NCBI RefSeq assembly: GCF_037974355.1
Contig: NZ_CP150235.1
Coordinates: 4,464,001 to 4,528,000, forward strand
DNA from: Paenibacillus sp. FSL R5-0517
Lineage (GTDB): Bacteria; Bacillota; Bacilli; Paenibacillales; Paenibacillaceae
Reading direction: 5' to 3'
Length of the DNA: 64,000 nt
Shown here: positions 49,867 to 58,385 of the stretch, one piece after another
How the letters are laid out: every line of letters begins with the position of its first letter
How positions within the stretch are numbered: the stretch's first letter is position 1
The notes under the pieces: model-generated
Told to the model about the DNA's origin: nothing
Databases searched by the model: none
Seen by the model: only the letters and a program-made list of their open reading frames with translations
Translations under genes and position numbers: made by a program

Positions 49867-50549
49867 AAACCAATGATGAGTTGGATACCAAAACCAAAGC
49901 TCAGCGGATTAAATCCTTAACAAGCTCCATATCCCAGATCGATAGCCAAATTGCTCAGATTAAAGCAGAGGAATTGCAAGAGAAGAACAAATTAAGACAG
50001 CCCGAAAAGACTCAACAGCAACAACCCAAACCAAGCGATGAGACACAAGCCCCTTCACTGGATCATCTAATCAAACATAGTCAGACTTATGATCAATTGG
50101 GTAAGCTCGTCGGTTTGCGTGATCGCATGCAGGGCTCCATTCAGACCACTGAAGGGGAGACCCGCTTCGACCGACTCGTTCTGGAGATCAATCCTCCTGC
50201 AAATAGTTCTGATCTCGGCAAATCAATGATGTTGGAAAACTCAGAGCGCACCGTCTTTCAGGCAAAACGAGAGGTTGTTCAGGACATCACTTCTCAGCTC
50301 AGCAAGGTCAATCAAAAGATTGGCGATCTGGTGAAAGAAATTCATCAGCCTGCACCTAAAGAAACAACACAACCTCCGATCTCTGCAACATCTGGAGAAA
50401 AAGATCAGGAAGTAAATGAAGGAAAGAAAAAGGAAAGTAAGGAGCCATCAGATGTGGGAGCCACGAATCAGAAATCCGGAAACGGCACGCAAACTCCGGC
50501 TTCCGCCTCTCCAGCCGCGTCATATCCATCTGTAGATATTCGAATCTGA
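49824..50549 (+). CDS. FlxA-like coiled-coil protein
   Basis: 241 residues from ATG 49824, starting MQQKVRLNEEIQGVKTNDEL. The pattern of pairs such as LDTKTKAQRIKSLTSSISQI then DSQIAQIKAEE is the FlxA-like coiled coil. The middle (QTYDQLGKLVGLRDRMQGSI) is helical, and the C-terminal 60 residues are low-complexity Lys/Glu/Ser/Pro. The start has only a weak AGGGA before it, so the real N-terminus probably lies at 49741 in another frame. Function of this family is unknown. Terminator downstream. Confidence 0.55.
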   Translation: MQQKVRLNEEIQGVKTNDELDTKTKAQRIKSLTSSISQIDSQIAQIKAEELQEKNKLRQPEKTQQQQPKPSDETQAPSLDHLIKHSQTYDQLGKLVGLRDRMQGSIQTTEGETRFDRLVLEINPPANSSDLGKSMMLENSERTVFQAKREVVQDITSQLSKVNQKIGDLVKEIHQPAPKETTQPPISATSGEKDQEVNEGKKKESKEPSDVGATNQKSGNGTQTPASASPAASYPSVDIRI

Positions 50550-50642
50550 GTACCTTTTGCTCAAACATACTTATATGTATACATATTAGGGTTGAGGTGT
50601 TTTGTTTTCACAGCAAAGTTCTCAACTCGCATCCAACGATAG

Positions 50643-50690
50643 AAAAACCACTATTACAGGTGAATAACTCCTGATAAGTAGTGGTTTTTC
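50643..50690 (+). terminator. terminator after the FlxA-like gene
   Basis: AAAAACCACTA pairs with TAGTGGTTTTT over a 26-base loop; also readable on the other strand for the convergent gene. Confidence 0.7.
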
Positions 50691-50871
50691 TGCATTTCTG
50701 CATATTAATGGTATGGGTATTAAAACGATGCTTCACTTCTTGAGGTTCATTCTGTCCTCTATATTCTCTTATAAATGTATGTTTCAATTTATTTCGTATG
50801 TGAATTCCACACTTCTAACATGGGTTGCTGACGGTATCATTTGCACAGATGATGCTGCCGGCAATCGCTTT

Positions 50872-51771
50872 TCAACCTTTCTTGATGCGTGTGGCCTCAT
50901 CAATGATCTGATCTATGTTTTCATATTTTTGCTTGCTATTGGTTACAACGGCGATCGAGACCGACACGAGAGGAATAGGCCCATTCAACCCGGAGCGTCC
51001 TTCCCCCAGAACATGTTGATGATGCCAATCATGTTCGTTGTAGAACGTCTTTTTCATTTTCTCAAAACCCGAAATGACTTCATCACTAATGCGCTTGTAA
51101 TCATGGTGATTGAGAATCACAATAAAGTCATCACCACCGATATGTCCAATAAAAGCTTCGGGAAAAACAAAAAGCTTACGAAGCAAATTAGCTGTCGCCT
51201 GAATAAGCTGATCCCCCATTTTGAAGCCATAGCTATCATTGTAGGATTTGAATTGATCGAGATCAACGTATAGTACGCTAAAATGGTCCATCTGAAGAGC
51301 CTGAGATAGCCTTTCATTTATGATATGGTTACCTGGAAGGCCAGTCAGGGGATTCATAAAAATAGCCATTTCAGCGCGTACATCAGCAACAGCAAGCAGC
51401 AAACGGCGAATACTCACAGCTCCAAAGAAACTTTCTCCCGTCGTGACCAGCACAAGGTCATATATTTCCCCTTCATCTCGGTCCATCGCAAGAACACTGA
51501 CATCTGTAATCTGTTCTGAATAATCCACAACCAGTGCCTGCGTGTTCATCACCAGTTCTACAGGACGTCCCATATACAGATTATAGCCATACTGAGTCCC
51601 AATCTGTTGAAAGAATCGTTGGCGCATCATCAAAGACACCCCCTTCTCCCCCATAACAGCTATACCTTCCAGATTGGAATTGGACTTGAACAGATGATAG
51701 ACGATATCACATTTTGTATCAGATTGTACTACAGGAATTGGTTCAGCAATCTCGCCTATTTGCGTAAACAT
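50872..51771 (-). CDS. CBS-like sensor with GGDEF domain
   Basis: 299 residues. The N-terminal 125 residues resemble a CBS-type sensor (EGIAVMGEKGVSLMMRQRFF and VSVLAMDRDEGEIYDLVLVT). The GGDEF domain begins with DPLTGLPGN-like NPLTGLPGNHIINERLSQAL and has the active-site signature GGDDF (212-216). The change from GGDEF to GGDDF, and no RxxD inhibitory site five residues ahead, leave cyclic di-GMP synthesis uncertain. It may act as a receptor or weak cyclase. Monocistronic; spo0A lies upstream on the same strand. Confidence 0.75.
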   Translation of the reverse strand: MFTQIGEIAEPIPVVQSDTKCDIVYHLFKSNSNLEGIAVMGEKGVSLMMRQRFFQQIGTQYGYNLYMGRPVELVMNTQALVVDYSEQITDVSVLAMDRDEGEIYDLVLVTTGESFFGAVSIRRLLLAVADVRAEMAIFMNPLTGLPGNHIINERLSQALQMDHFSVLYVDLDQFKSYNDSYGFKMGDQLIQATANLLRKLFVFPEAFIGHIGGDDFIVILNHHDYKRISDEVISGFEKMKKTFYNEHDWHHQHVLGEGRSGLNGPIPLVSVSIAVVTNSKQKYENIDQIIDEATRIKKG

Positions 51772-52017
51772 ACGATTCTACTCCTTTGTTCGTAGCATCT
51801 AATCCGAACTTTTCAAATATATATGTAGGTCTTTGTCAATGGTCACATCGTACCACTTTCTACTCAAAAAAGCGTTAACTGAGGGTAAAAGTTTATGAAA
51901 GATTTCCTTCTACTGAAAATTAACTAAATCGTATTACTCTAATACTGAATCTCAAATGCTGGGAATAATTCGTATACAGATCAATTTCATCATTTTGCTT
52001 CATAATAGTTTAAAGCA
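51772..52017. other. AT-rich gap, nothing recognised
   Basis: Between the GGDEF gene and the spo0A terminator no open frame, repeat or clear promoter could be identified. Confidence 0.4.
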
Positions 52018-52068
52018 AAAATACCGTCATTTACTGGATGCACTACATCCAATAAATGACGGTATTCG
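52018..52068 (-). terminator. terminator of spo0A
   Basis: AATACCGTCATTTA pairs with TAAATGACGGTATT with an inner GGATG/CATCC stem, followed by TTTGC on the minus strand. Confidence 0.8.
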
Positions 52069-52190
52069 TTAGCATATCTCACAGATGTTGATCGCCATGA
52101 AATGTGCCAATTCAGATATTTATCGCCAAATTCATGCGGCTGGAAACTAATCTGAATACAAGTTTCCTCCCCGCATCACTCCTGATCCTT

Positions 52191-52997
52191 TCAGGACACC
52201 TTATGCTCAATTCTCAGCTTGTCTGCAACCATCGCGATGAATTCCGAGTTGGTTGGTTTCGACTTGCTGATGTTGATCGTGTAGCCAAACAGGTGGCTGA
52301 TGCTGTCGATGTTACCACGCGTCCACGCCACTTCAATGGCATGACGAATCGCACGTTCGACGCGAGAAGGCGTCGTTTTGAATTTTTCGGCAATCGCCGG
52401 ATATAATGTTTTGGTGATGGCTCCCAAAATTTCGATATTGTTATACACCATCGTAATCGCTTCGCGCAAATACTGATATCCCTTAATATGCGCAGGTACA
52501 CCGATTTCATGTATGATGGACGTAATGCTTGCATCCAGATTTTTGTGTTTGCCCATTGGCACGACATTGGATTTCATAAACATGGATGAACCGCTGCTTG
52601 TAGACATCGCAGTCTGTGTTCCCACCAATTGACGTACACGGTTCGCAAGCACTTCCATGTCAAACGGCTTGAGAATGTAGTAGGAAGCTCCGAGTTGCAC
52701 GGCACGCTGTGTGATATTCTCTTGTCCGAATGCCGTCAGCATAATGACTTTAGGCTGTGGAGACAGGTTCAGGTTGCGCAAGCGCTCAAGCACACCCAGA
52801 CCGTCCAGATGAGGCATGATGATATCCAGAATCAATACATCCGGCACATCCCGAGTTTGCTCCAGCAATTGCAGTACTTCTTCTCCATTGTATGCAATAC
52901 CGGTTACTTCCATATCTTCCTGCTCAGATATATATTCGGCAAGCAAATTCGTAAATTCACGATTATCATCGGCCAGCAATACCTCAATTTTTTGCAA
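52191..52997 (-). CDS. spo0A: sporulation master regulator Spo0A
   Basis: 268 residues from TTG 52997 (GGAGG eight bases upstream), MQKIEVLLADDNREFTNLLA. Receiver domain with D10/D11, phosphorylated D58 (LILDIIMPHLDG), T88 and K110; C-terminal DNA-binding domain with GVPAHIKGYQYLREAI and the recognition segment TTPSRVERAIRHAIEVAWTR. Spo0A~P starts sporulation by binding 0A boxes. Downstream of spoIVB, as in all Bacillales. Confidence 0.98.
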   Translation of the reverse strand: MQKIEVLLADDNREFTNLLAEYISEQEDMEVTGIAYNGEEVLQLLEQTRDVPDVLILDIIMPHLDGLGVLERLRNLNLSPQPKVIMLTAFGQENITQRAVQLGASYYILKPFDMEVLANRVRQLVGTQTAMSTSSGSSMFMKSNVVPMGKHKNLDASITSIIHEIGVPAHIKGYQYLREAITMVYNNIEILGAITKTLYPAIAEKFKTTPSRVERAIRHAIEVAWTRGNIDSISHLFGYTINISKSKPTNSEFIAMVADKLRIEHKVS

Positions 52998-53053
52998 AAC
53001 GGTATCCTCCTTTAAATTAAACATCGTTTCGTACATTTCCTTACAGGTTAAAT

Positions 53054-53078
53054 TTTCGACACAGCAAGTTAAATTCCT
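53054..53078 (-). promoter_or_regulatory. sigma-H-like spo0A promoter overlapping a 0A box
   Basis: AGGAATT (53072-53078), 11 bases, GTCGAAA (53054-53060) on the minus strand. The -10 overlaps a 0A box TGTCGAA (53055-53061). Further 0A boxes TGTCGAA are at 53081-53087 (plus) and 53166-53172 (minus). This matches autoregulation of the B. subtilis spo0A Ps promoter. Confidence 0.65.
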
Positions 53079-53172
53079 CCTGTCGAAAATTATTTTTCTT
53101 TATTTTTTTTTCTCAATCCTATATAATAAATAATTTATTTCATTATCCGATATATTATGTTTCGTTTCGACA

Positions 53173-53212
53173 AAAAAGAACCTCAGGCTGATTATCCAGC
53201 CTTGAGGTTCTT
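53173..53212 (-). terminator. terminator of spoIVB
   Basis: AAGAACCTCAAGGCTG pairs with CAGCCTGAGGTTCTT, followed by TTTTG on the minus strand; overlaps the stop codon. Confidence 0.9.
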
Positions 53213-54520
53213 CGTGTTTTCCTTTTTCATCATCACACCAGCATCTTGTAACATCCATTCAATGAAGCAACCATAACCCGATTTCGGATCATTCACGAAC
53301 ACATGAGTAACTGCACCGATCAACTTACCATTTTGTACGATGGGGCTGCCGCTCATACCTTGAACGATGCCTCCGGTCTTATCCAGCAGTTTCGGGTCCG
53401 TAATTCGTAGTACCAGACCTTTCGTTGCTGGCTCCGTTTGATCTGCCACATGGACAATGTCAATGGAGAAGCGTTCAACTTGTTGACCGTCAACCACGGT
53501 AAGTATTTCGGCCGGTCCTTCTTTGACTTCATGTGAGAAAGCGACGGGAATACCTTTTGAATACAAACTGTGCTCAGGATTTCCGGACATTTTACCAAAG
53601 ATGCCAAAAGCCGTATTGCGTTCAATATTGCCCAAAATTTTGCTTTCCTTGAGGAAATGAGCACGTTTTTCACCCGGATCACCGGTCTCACTTTTCGAAA
53701 TGGACGTCACATTGGACTGAACAATCTGACCACTACCCACAACAATAGATGTTTGTGTATTCATATCTGTAATGACATGGCCCAGTGCGCCGTATACGCC
53801 CTGATCGGGAGCATAGAAGGTAAGTGTGCCAACGCCGGCTGCGGAATCACGAATGTATAAACCAAGCCTCCACGCTTGATCCTCGGAGTCATAAGCCGGA
53901 GTCAATCGAGTCTTGACCGTTTCATTACCACGTTTCAACACAACATCAATACCTTTTTTACTTTTCCCTGCAAGCTCAACGGCTTCAGAGACACCTGCCA
54001 CGCCATCCAGACGTTTACCATCCATATGCGTGATCAGATCTCCGAGCTTAATGCCTGCGTTTTCTCCTGGCGATACACGCTCATCCTGCCCGGAATGGAC
54101 TAGATGATGGCCAACCACCAGAATGCCTGCCGATTTCACTTTGACGCCAATCGTTTGACCCCCGGGTACAACACGCAAATCCGGTATCACATTCACATGC
54201 ACTGTTTTGACCGGAATTTTCCCCCACAACTTCAACGTTAATTTGGCATGTCCCGTCTGTTGTGGGTTAAGATGCAAAGGTTGTTGACTCGTAACATGCA
54301 TCGCGGCCTGATCATCCAAGCCAACAATATCCGGACGATCTACAACGGCGCTTGAAGCAGCAGGTACAGCTAGCCGGACATCTGCTTGCCTGCCAGCAAA
54401 CACCTGCAATTCATCCGGCAGTGAAGCATAACTTTGCACAGGCTGAATGGCCTGGCTAATCACACAAAGAAAGAAGGCAAATAAAAGACCTAGCAATTTC
54501 TTCCTGAGGGGGGAATTCAA
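53192..54520 (-). CDS. spoIVB: SpoIVB peptidase
   Basis: 442 residues. Signal/anchor segment KLLGLLFAFFLCVISQAI, a PDZ domain near 130-215 (SPGENAGIKLGDLITHMDGK) and an S55 serine protease domain with His in VYGALGHVITDM and Ser in IVQGMSGSPIVQNGKLIGAV. Made in the forespore, it cuts SpoIVFA to release pro-sigma-K processing. Start TTG 54520 after AAAGGGAG. Terminates just before spo0A. Confidence 0.96.
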   Translation of the reverse strand: MNSPLRKKLLGLLFAFFLCVISQAIQPVQSYASLPDELQVFAGRQADVRLAVPAASSAVVDRPDIVGLDDQAAMHVTSQQPLHLNPQQTGHAKLTLKLWGKIPVKTVHVNVIPDLRVVPGGQTIGVKVKSAGILVVGHHLVHSGQDERVSPGENAGIKLGDLITHMDGKRLDGVAGVSEAVELAGKSKKGIDVVLKRGNETVKTRLTPAYDSEDQAWRLGLYIRDSAAGVGTLTFYAPDQGVYGALGHVITDMNTQTSIVVGSGQIVQSNVTSISKSETGDPGEKRAHFLKESKILGNIERNTAFGIFGKMSGNPEHSLYSKGIPVAFSHEVKEGPAEILTVVDGQQVERFSIDIVHVADQTEPATKGLVLRITDPKLLDKTGGIVQGMSGSPIVQNGKLIGAVTHVFVNDPKSGYGCFIEWMLQDAGVMMKKENTKNLKAG

Positions 54521-54640
54521 TGGCTGTCACACTCCCTTTGCTTCTTTCGCTTGACGAAAGGTGGTCGCCAATTGCGTACCTTTAAGATAACCTTGCCCCC
54601 AGGCTTTTATTACTGTCAATCATTACGCCAGCCGTTCGTT

Positions 54641-56359
54641 TCACCCTTTTTTGGCTTCCGCCAAATTCAGCATTTCCTGTGCGTGATGCAGTGTTTTTTC
54701 TGTAATTTCCACACCACCTAGCATACGTGCCAATTCCTTCACTCTGCCTTCGTCTGACAGCGATTCCACTTGCGTCATCGTCCGTCCATCGTAGACATGT
54801 TTTTCAATGAGATACTGATGATCTGCCATACAAGCCACTTGTGGCAAGTGAGTTATTGAGAAAACCTGACAAGTCGAAGAGAGACGGAACAATTTTTCAG
54901 CAATGGATTGAGCCGCTCTACCGCTAACTCCAGTATCAACTTCATCAAAAATCAACACAGGTATCCGGTCATGTCGTGCAAAGATACTCTTCATCGCCAG
55001 CATCATTCGCGACAACTCGCCACCTGAAGCAATTTTGCCCAGTGGTCGTAATGGCTCGCCCGGATTCGGTGAGATCAGGAATTCCGCATTGTCAGCACCC
55101 TGACGATTCAGACGAATACGGCGTCCATTCCATTCTATACCCTTCGGATCTTCAAATGGGGTAATCTGAACACGCAGTGTTGTGCGTTCCATCTGCAGAT
55201 CTTTGAGCTCACTTTCAACCTGTGCAGCAAGTTCTTCCGCGCATTGTTTGCGAACCTTGCTGAGTTCTTCAGCAGACTCCATCACAAGGTTAAGCATTTT
55301 GTCACGTTCAGCTCGCAATTTCTCCAGCCGTTCGTCCTTGTTCTCCAGTTGATCGGTTTCATGGCTAATCTGCTCATAATAACTCAGAATAAGTTCAACA
55401 CTGTCACCGTATTTCCGTCTGAGGCCAGAAATAAGATTCAGCCTTTGTTCCACTTCTTCCAATCTTGCCGGATTGAATTCAATCTTCTCCCGATAATCCC
55501 TTAACTGGAATGTCGCATCTTCCAATTGATAAAATGCGGATTGCAGCTGCTCCACAATGGGTTGTAATCCTTTGCTGTCATATCCAGAAATGTCTTCAAT
55601 TCTTGAAAGAGCAATGCTCACAGCTTCAAGCCCGCGTTGACCACTGAGCAGATCATATGCACCAGCGACACTGTCCATCATTTTCTCACTATGGGATAGT
55701 TTGACCCGTTCTTCCCCGAGTAATTCATCCTCGCCACGTGTAAGGCTTGCAGCTGCGATCTCCTCAAGCTGAAAGCGATACATGTCCAAGAGTTGATATG
55801 CCCGCTGACTCGACTCCTGAAGCGCACGAAGTTCTTTTTCCGCCGTGATAAACTTGCTGTAGCGTTCTTGGTACTTCGCTTTGACAGGTCCGATTACTTC
55901 CGAGCCATAGGTATCAAGAAGCCCCAGATGGCTCTCTGCACGCAGCAAACTCTGATGTTCATGTTGTCCATGGATATTGATTAACTTCTCGCCTACTTCA
56001 CGCAGCATGGTCAGATTGACCAATTGTCCATTAATGCGGGACGTACTTTTCCCCTGAGTATTTAACTCACGTCGAATAACCAAATGCTCTTCCGGCTCAC
56101 AATGGATACCAAGCTTCTCTAATGTCTGCCATACCGGATGACTTTGTTCCATCTCAAACAGAGCTTCCATCTCTGCCTTCTCGCATCCGTACCTAATCAA
56201 ATCAGCCGAACTGCGTCCACCTGCAATTAAGCCAAGAGCATCTATAATGATCGACTTCCCTGCACCCGTTTCCCCTGAAAGTACATGGAATCCCGGATGG
56301 AATACAACGTCCACTTCTTCCACCACAGCCAGATTGCGAATCGATAACGTAACTAACAT
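54641..56359 (-). CDS. recN: DNA repair protein RecN
   Basis: 572 residues from ATG 56359 (MLVTLSIRNLAVVEEVDVVF); GGAGG lies 11 bases before. SMC-like ATPase: Walker A GETGAGKSIIIDAL, long coiled coils near 150-350, ABC signature GKIASGGELSRMMLAMKSIF and Walker B VLIFDEVDTGVSGRAA. Acts at double-strand breaks. Followed by spoIVB as in B. subtilis. Confidence 0.97.
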   Translation of the reverse strand: MLVTLSIRNLAVVEEVDVVFHPGFHVLSGETGAGKSIIIDALGLIAGGRSSADLIRYGCEKAEMEALFEMEQSHPVWQTLEKLGIHCEPEEHLVIRRELNTQGKSTSRINGQLVNLTMLREVGEKLINIHGQHEHQSLLRAESHLGLLDTYGSEVIGPVKAKYQERYSKFITAEKELRALQESSQRAYQLLDMYRFQLEEIAAASLTRGEDELLGEERVKLSHSEKMMDSVAGAYDLLSGQRGLEAVSIALSRIEDISGYDSKGLQPIVEQLQSAFYQLEDATFQLRDYREKIEFNPARLEEVEQRLNLISGLRRKYGDSVELILSYYEQISHETDQLENKDERLEKLRAERDKMLNLVMESAEELSKVRKQCAEELAAQVESELKDLQMERTTLRVQITPFEDPKGIEWNGRRIRLNRQGADNAEFLISPNPGEPLRPLGKIASGGELSRMMLAMKSIFARHDRIPVLIFDEVDTGVSGRAAQSIAEKLFRLSSTCQVFSITHLPQVACMADHQYLIEKHVYDGRTMTQVESLSDEGRVKELARMLGGVEITEKTLHHAQEMLNLAEAKKG

Positions 56360-56413
56360 CTGCAAAAACACCTCCGGATGACTACCTCAGATATTATGTT
56401 TTTGAATCATTCA

Positions 56414-56863
56414 TTAAGCAATATAACCCATGATCCGCTCAATAACGGTCACGCTGTTTCCTTCAGTCCTGCAAATAATAAGAATGGTATCATCTCCACA
56501 GATTGTGCCCATGACTTCATTCCACTCAATATTATCAAGCAGCGCTGCAATGGAGTTGGCTGTTCCTGGCAGACATTTCATCACAACCAGGTTGTTCGTG
56601 TGATCAATGTGCAGGAAGTTGTCAACCAGTGCACGCTTCAATTTTTGAATCGGATTATATCGTTGATCTGTCGGCAAAGAATATTTATACCGTCCGTCAT
56701 CCATCGGGATCTTGATTAACAGTAGTTCCTTGATATCCCTGGATACCGTCGCTTGAGTCACCTGAAAACCTGATTTCCGCAGTGCTTCAACCAAATCATC
56801 CTGAGTCTCGATTTCATTTTGACTAATGATTTCACGAATCTTGATGTGCCTTTGTCCTTTCAT
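56414..56863 (-). CDS. argR: arginine repressor ArgR/AhrC
   Basis: 149 residues. N-terminal winged helix (QDDLVEALRKSGFQVTQATV, SRDIKELLLIK) and C-terminal arginine-binding domain with GTANSIAALLDNIEW and GTICGDDTILIICRT. Hexamer controls arginine synthesis and breakdown. Lies between tlyA-161-residue gene and recN as in B. subtilis. Confidence 0.97.
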   Translation of the reverse strand: MKGQRHIKIREIISQNEIETQDDLVEALRKSGFQVTQATVSRDIKELLLIKIPMDDGRYKYSLPTDQRYNPIQKLKRALVDNFLHIDHTNNLVVMKCLPGTANSIAALLDNIEWNEVMGTICGDDTILIICRTEGNSVTVIERIMGYIA

Positions 56864-56947
56864 ACATGCCTCCAGTTAAATGTATTGCAATAAAGCAGCA
56901 ATTGTAACCCGCCGCAGACTTTGCCCTGCAATGTTTATTCTTTTATA

Positions 56948-57433
56948 TTAGTCCAGATCATCCCCATCATAAACATCTTCCTGATAGTCCATGAGCCTGA
57001 TTAACTTAATATCGGAATCCTCCAAGTCAACATACAGCAATCCTTCACAGCCAGGATATAACAACAGATAATTGAGAAAGCGATCCCTGAGCGCAGGGCC
57101 GGTCATTTCAAGTGGCTGTCTGCGACGTGATGTTTTCACCAGGTATCTGAGATCCTCACGTTCTGCAACATAATCGATAAATAATCTGCTGTAATAAACG
57201 GATTCATTGGCTTCAAAAGCCAGAGGGACTTTCATTTTGCCACCGATAACTTCGTAACCCTGTGCTTCAAGCAAATCCAATGCAGGAGAATCCTGAATCT
57301 TCACGTTCAGTTGCATTCCAGACAAGCTTACCGGTATCGGTCGGTTTACCCAATTACGCAAGCCGAAGAACAACCACAAGATCAAACAGACAGCAAGTAC
57401 ACCTATAACGATTGTGTCATATTGACCATCCAT
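56948..57433 (-). CDS. hypothetical membrane-anchored protein
   Basis: 161 residues, ATG 57433 after GAGGTGAGC. One N-terminal membrane helix (TIVIGVLAVCLILWLFFGLR), then a soluble domain of mixed structure (QDSPALDLLEAQGYEVIGGK, GPALRDRFLNYLLLYPGCEG) with an acidic C-terminus (QEDVYDGDDLD). It sits between tlyA and argR, where B. subtilis has no gene. Not recognised beyond Paenibacillus-like; probably cytoplasmic-facing or surface-facing cannot be decided. Confidence 0.65.
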   Translation of the reverse strand: MDGQYDTIVIGVLAVCLILWLFFGLRNWVNRPIPVSLSGMQLNVKIQDSPALDLLEAQGYEVIGGKMKVPLAFEANESVYYSRLFIDYVAEREDLRYLVKTSRRRQPLEMTGPALRDRFLNYLLLYPGCEGLLYVDLEDSDIKLIRLMDYQEDVYDGDDLD

Positions 57434-57517
57434 TATCGCTCACCTCGAAGACATATTCGAGGTTCATTCCCGATTTCCCTTTACACCAATCATCTTTCCA
57501 GCGAAAAGAAACCCATC

Positions 57518-58363
57518 TTATGATGAGTTTCCCGTAAATGTATGAGCTGCTTCCTTGGCGACTTGCTCCGCAAGTGCATCAAGTGAAGCTGGATCGTTCT
57601 CTGGTTGTGATGCATCTGGTTCTTCCAGACGCCAATGTGCGAGAAATTCTATGTTCCCTTCTCCACCGGTTATCGGGGAAAAAGTTAAACTCTTCAGATG
57701 CAAACCAAGTTGACTGGCAAAATGAAGCATCGTCTGCAATACATCCTTGTGCACCTTCGTATCACGTACCACACCGGACTTGCCTACTTTTTCACGTCCT
57801 GCCTCAAATTGAGGTTTGATCAATGCAACGATATCTGCAGGTTGTCTCAGCAGAGCCAGAAGTGGCGGTAATATGATTCGCAGTGAAATGAACGACACAT
57901 CAATGCTCGCAAAGTTCGGCACCGGTCCCGTCAGATCTTCAGGAGTGACATAGCGAAAGTTGGTTCGTTCCATAACCGTCACCCGCTCATCATTACGCAA
58001 AGACCAATCAAGCTGATTATAACCCACATCAATAGCGTAAACGTGAGACGCACCATGCTGTAGTGCACAATCCGTAAATCCACCGGTGGATGAACCAATG
58101 TCGAGCATGACAAATCCATTCATATCAAGGCCGAAATGACGGATCGCTTTTTCGAGCTTCAATCCGCCTCTGCCGACATAGGGATGTACCGAGCCTTTAA
58201 CTTTCAGCTCGGCTTCCCTTGGAATTTTCATGCCCGCCTTTTCGATCGGCTCATTATTGGCATACACCAGTCCAGCCATGATTGCAGCTTTTGCCTTCTC
58301 ACGGCTTTCATAATAGCCCTGCTCAACCAGCAGAACATCAATTCGTTCTTTCGGGAGTGACAT
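57518..58363 (-). CDS. tlyA: TlyA family rRNA 2'-O-methyltransferase (YqxC)
   Basis: 281 residues. S4 RNA-binding domain at 1-65 (KERIDVLLVEQGYYESREKA) and an FtsJ-type methyltransferase domain with the SAM loop VMLDIGSSTGGFTDCALQHG. Catalytic K-D-K-E set is partly visible in VYAIDVGYNQLDW and LIKPQFEAGREKVG. Methylates ribose in ribosomal RNA and affects capreomycin sensitivity in mycobacteria. Placed between dxs and argR as in B. subtilis. Confidence 0.94.
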   Translation of the reverse strand: MSLPKERIDVLLVEQGYYESREKAKAAIMAGLVYANNEPIEKAGMKIPREAELKVKGSVHPYVGRGGLKLEKAIRHFGLDMNGFVMLDIGSSTGGFTDCALQHGASHVYAIDVGYNQLDWSLRNDERVTVMERTNFRYVTPEDLTGPVPNFASIDVSFISLRIILPPLLALLRQPADIVALIKPQFEAGREKVGKSGVVRDTKVHKDVLQTMLHFASQLGLHLKSLTFSPITGGEGNIEFLAHWRLEEPDASQPENDPASLDALAEQVAKEAAHTFTGNSS

Positions 58364-58385
58364 GTATTTCTCCTATCATGTAGAT

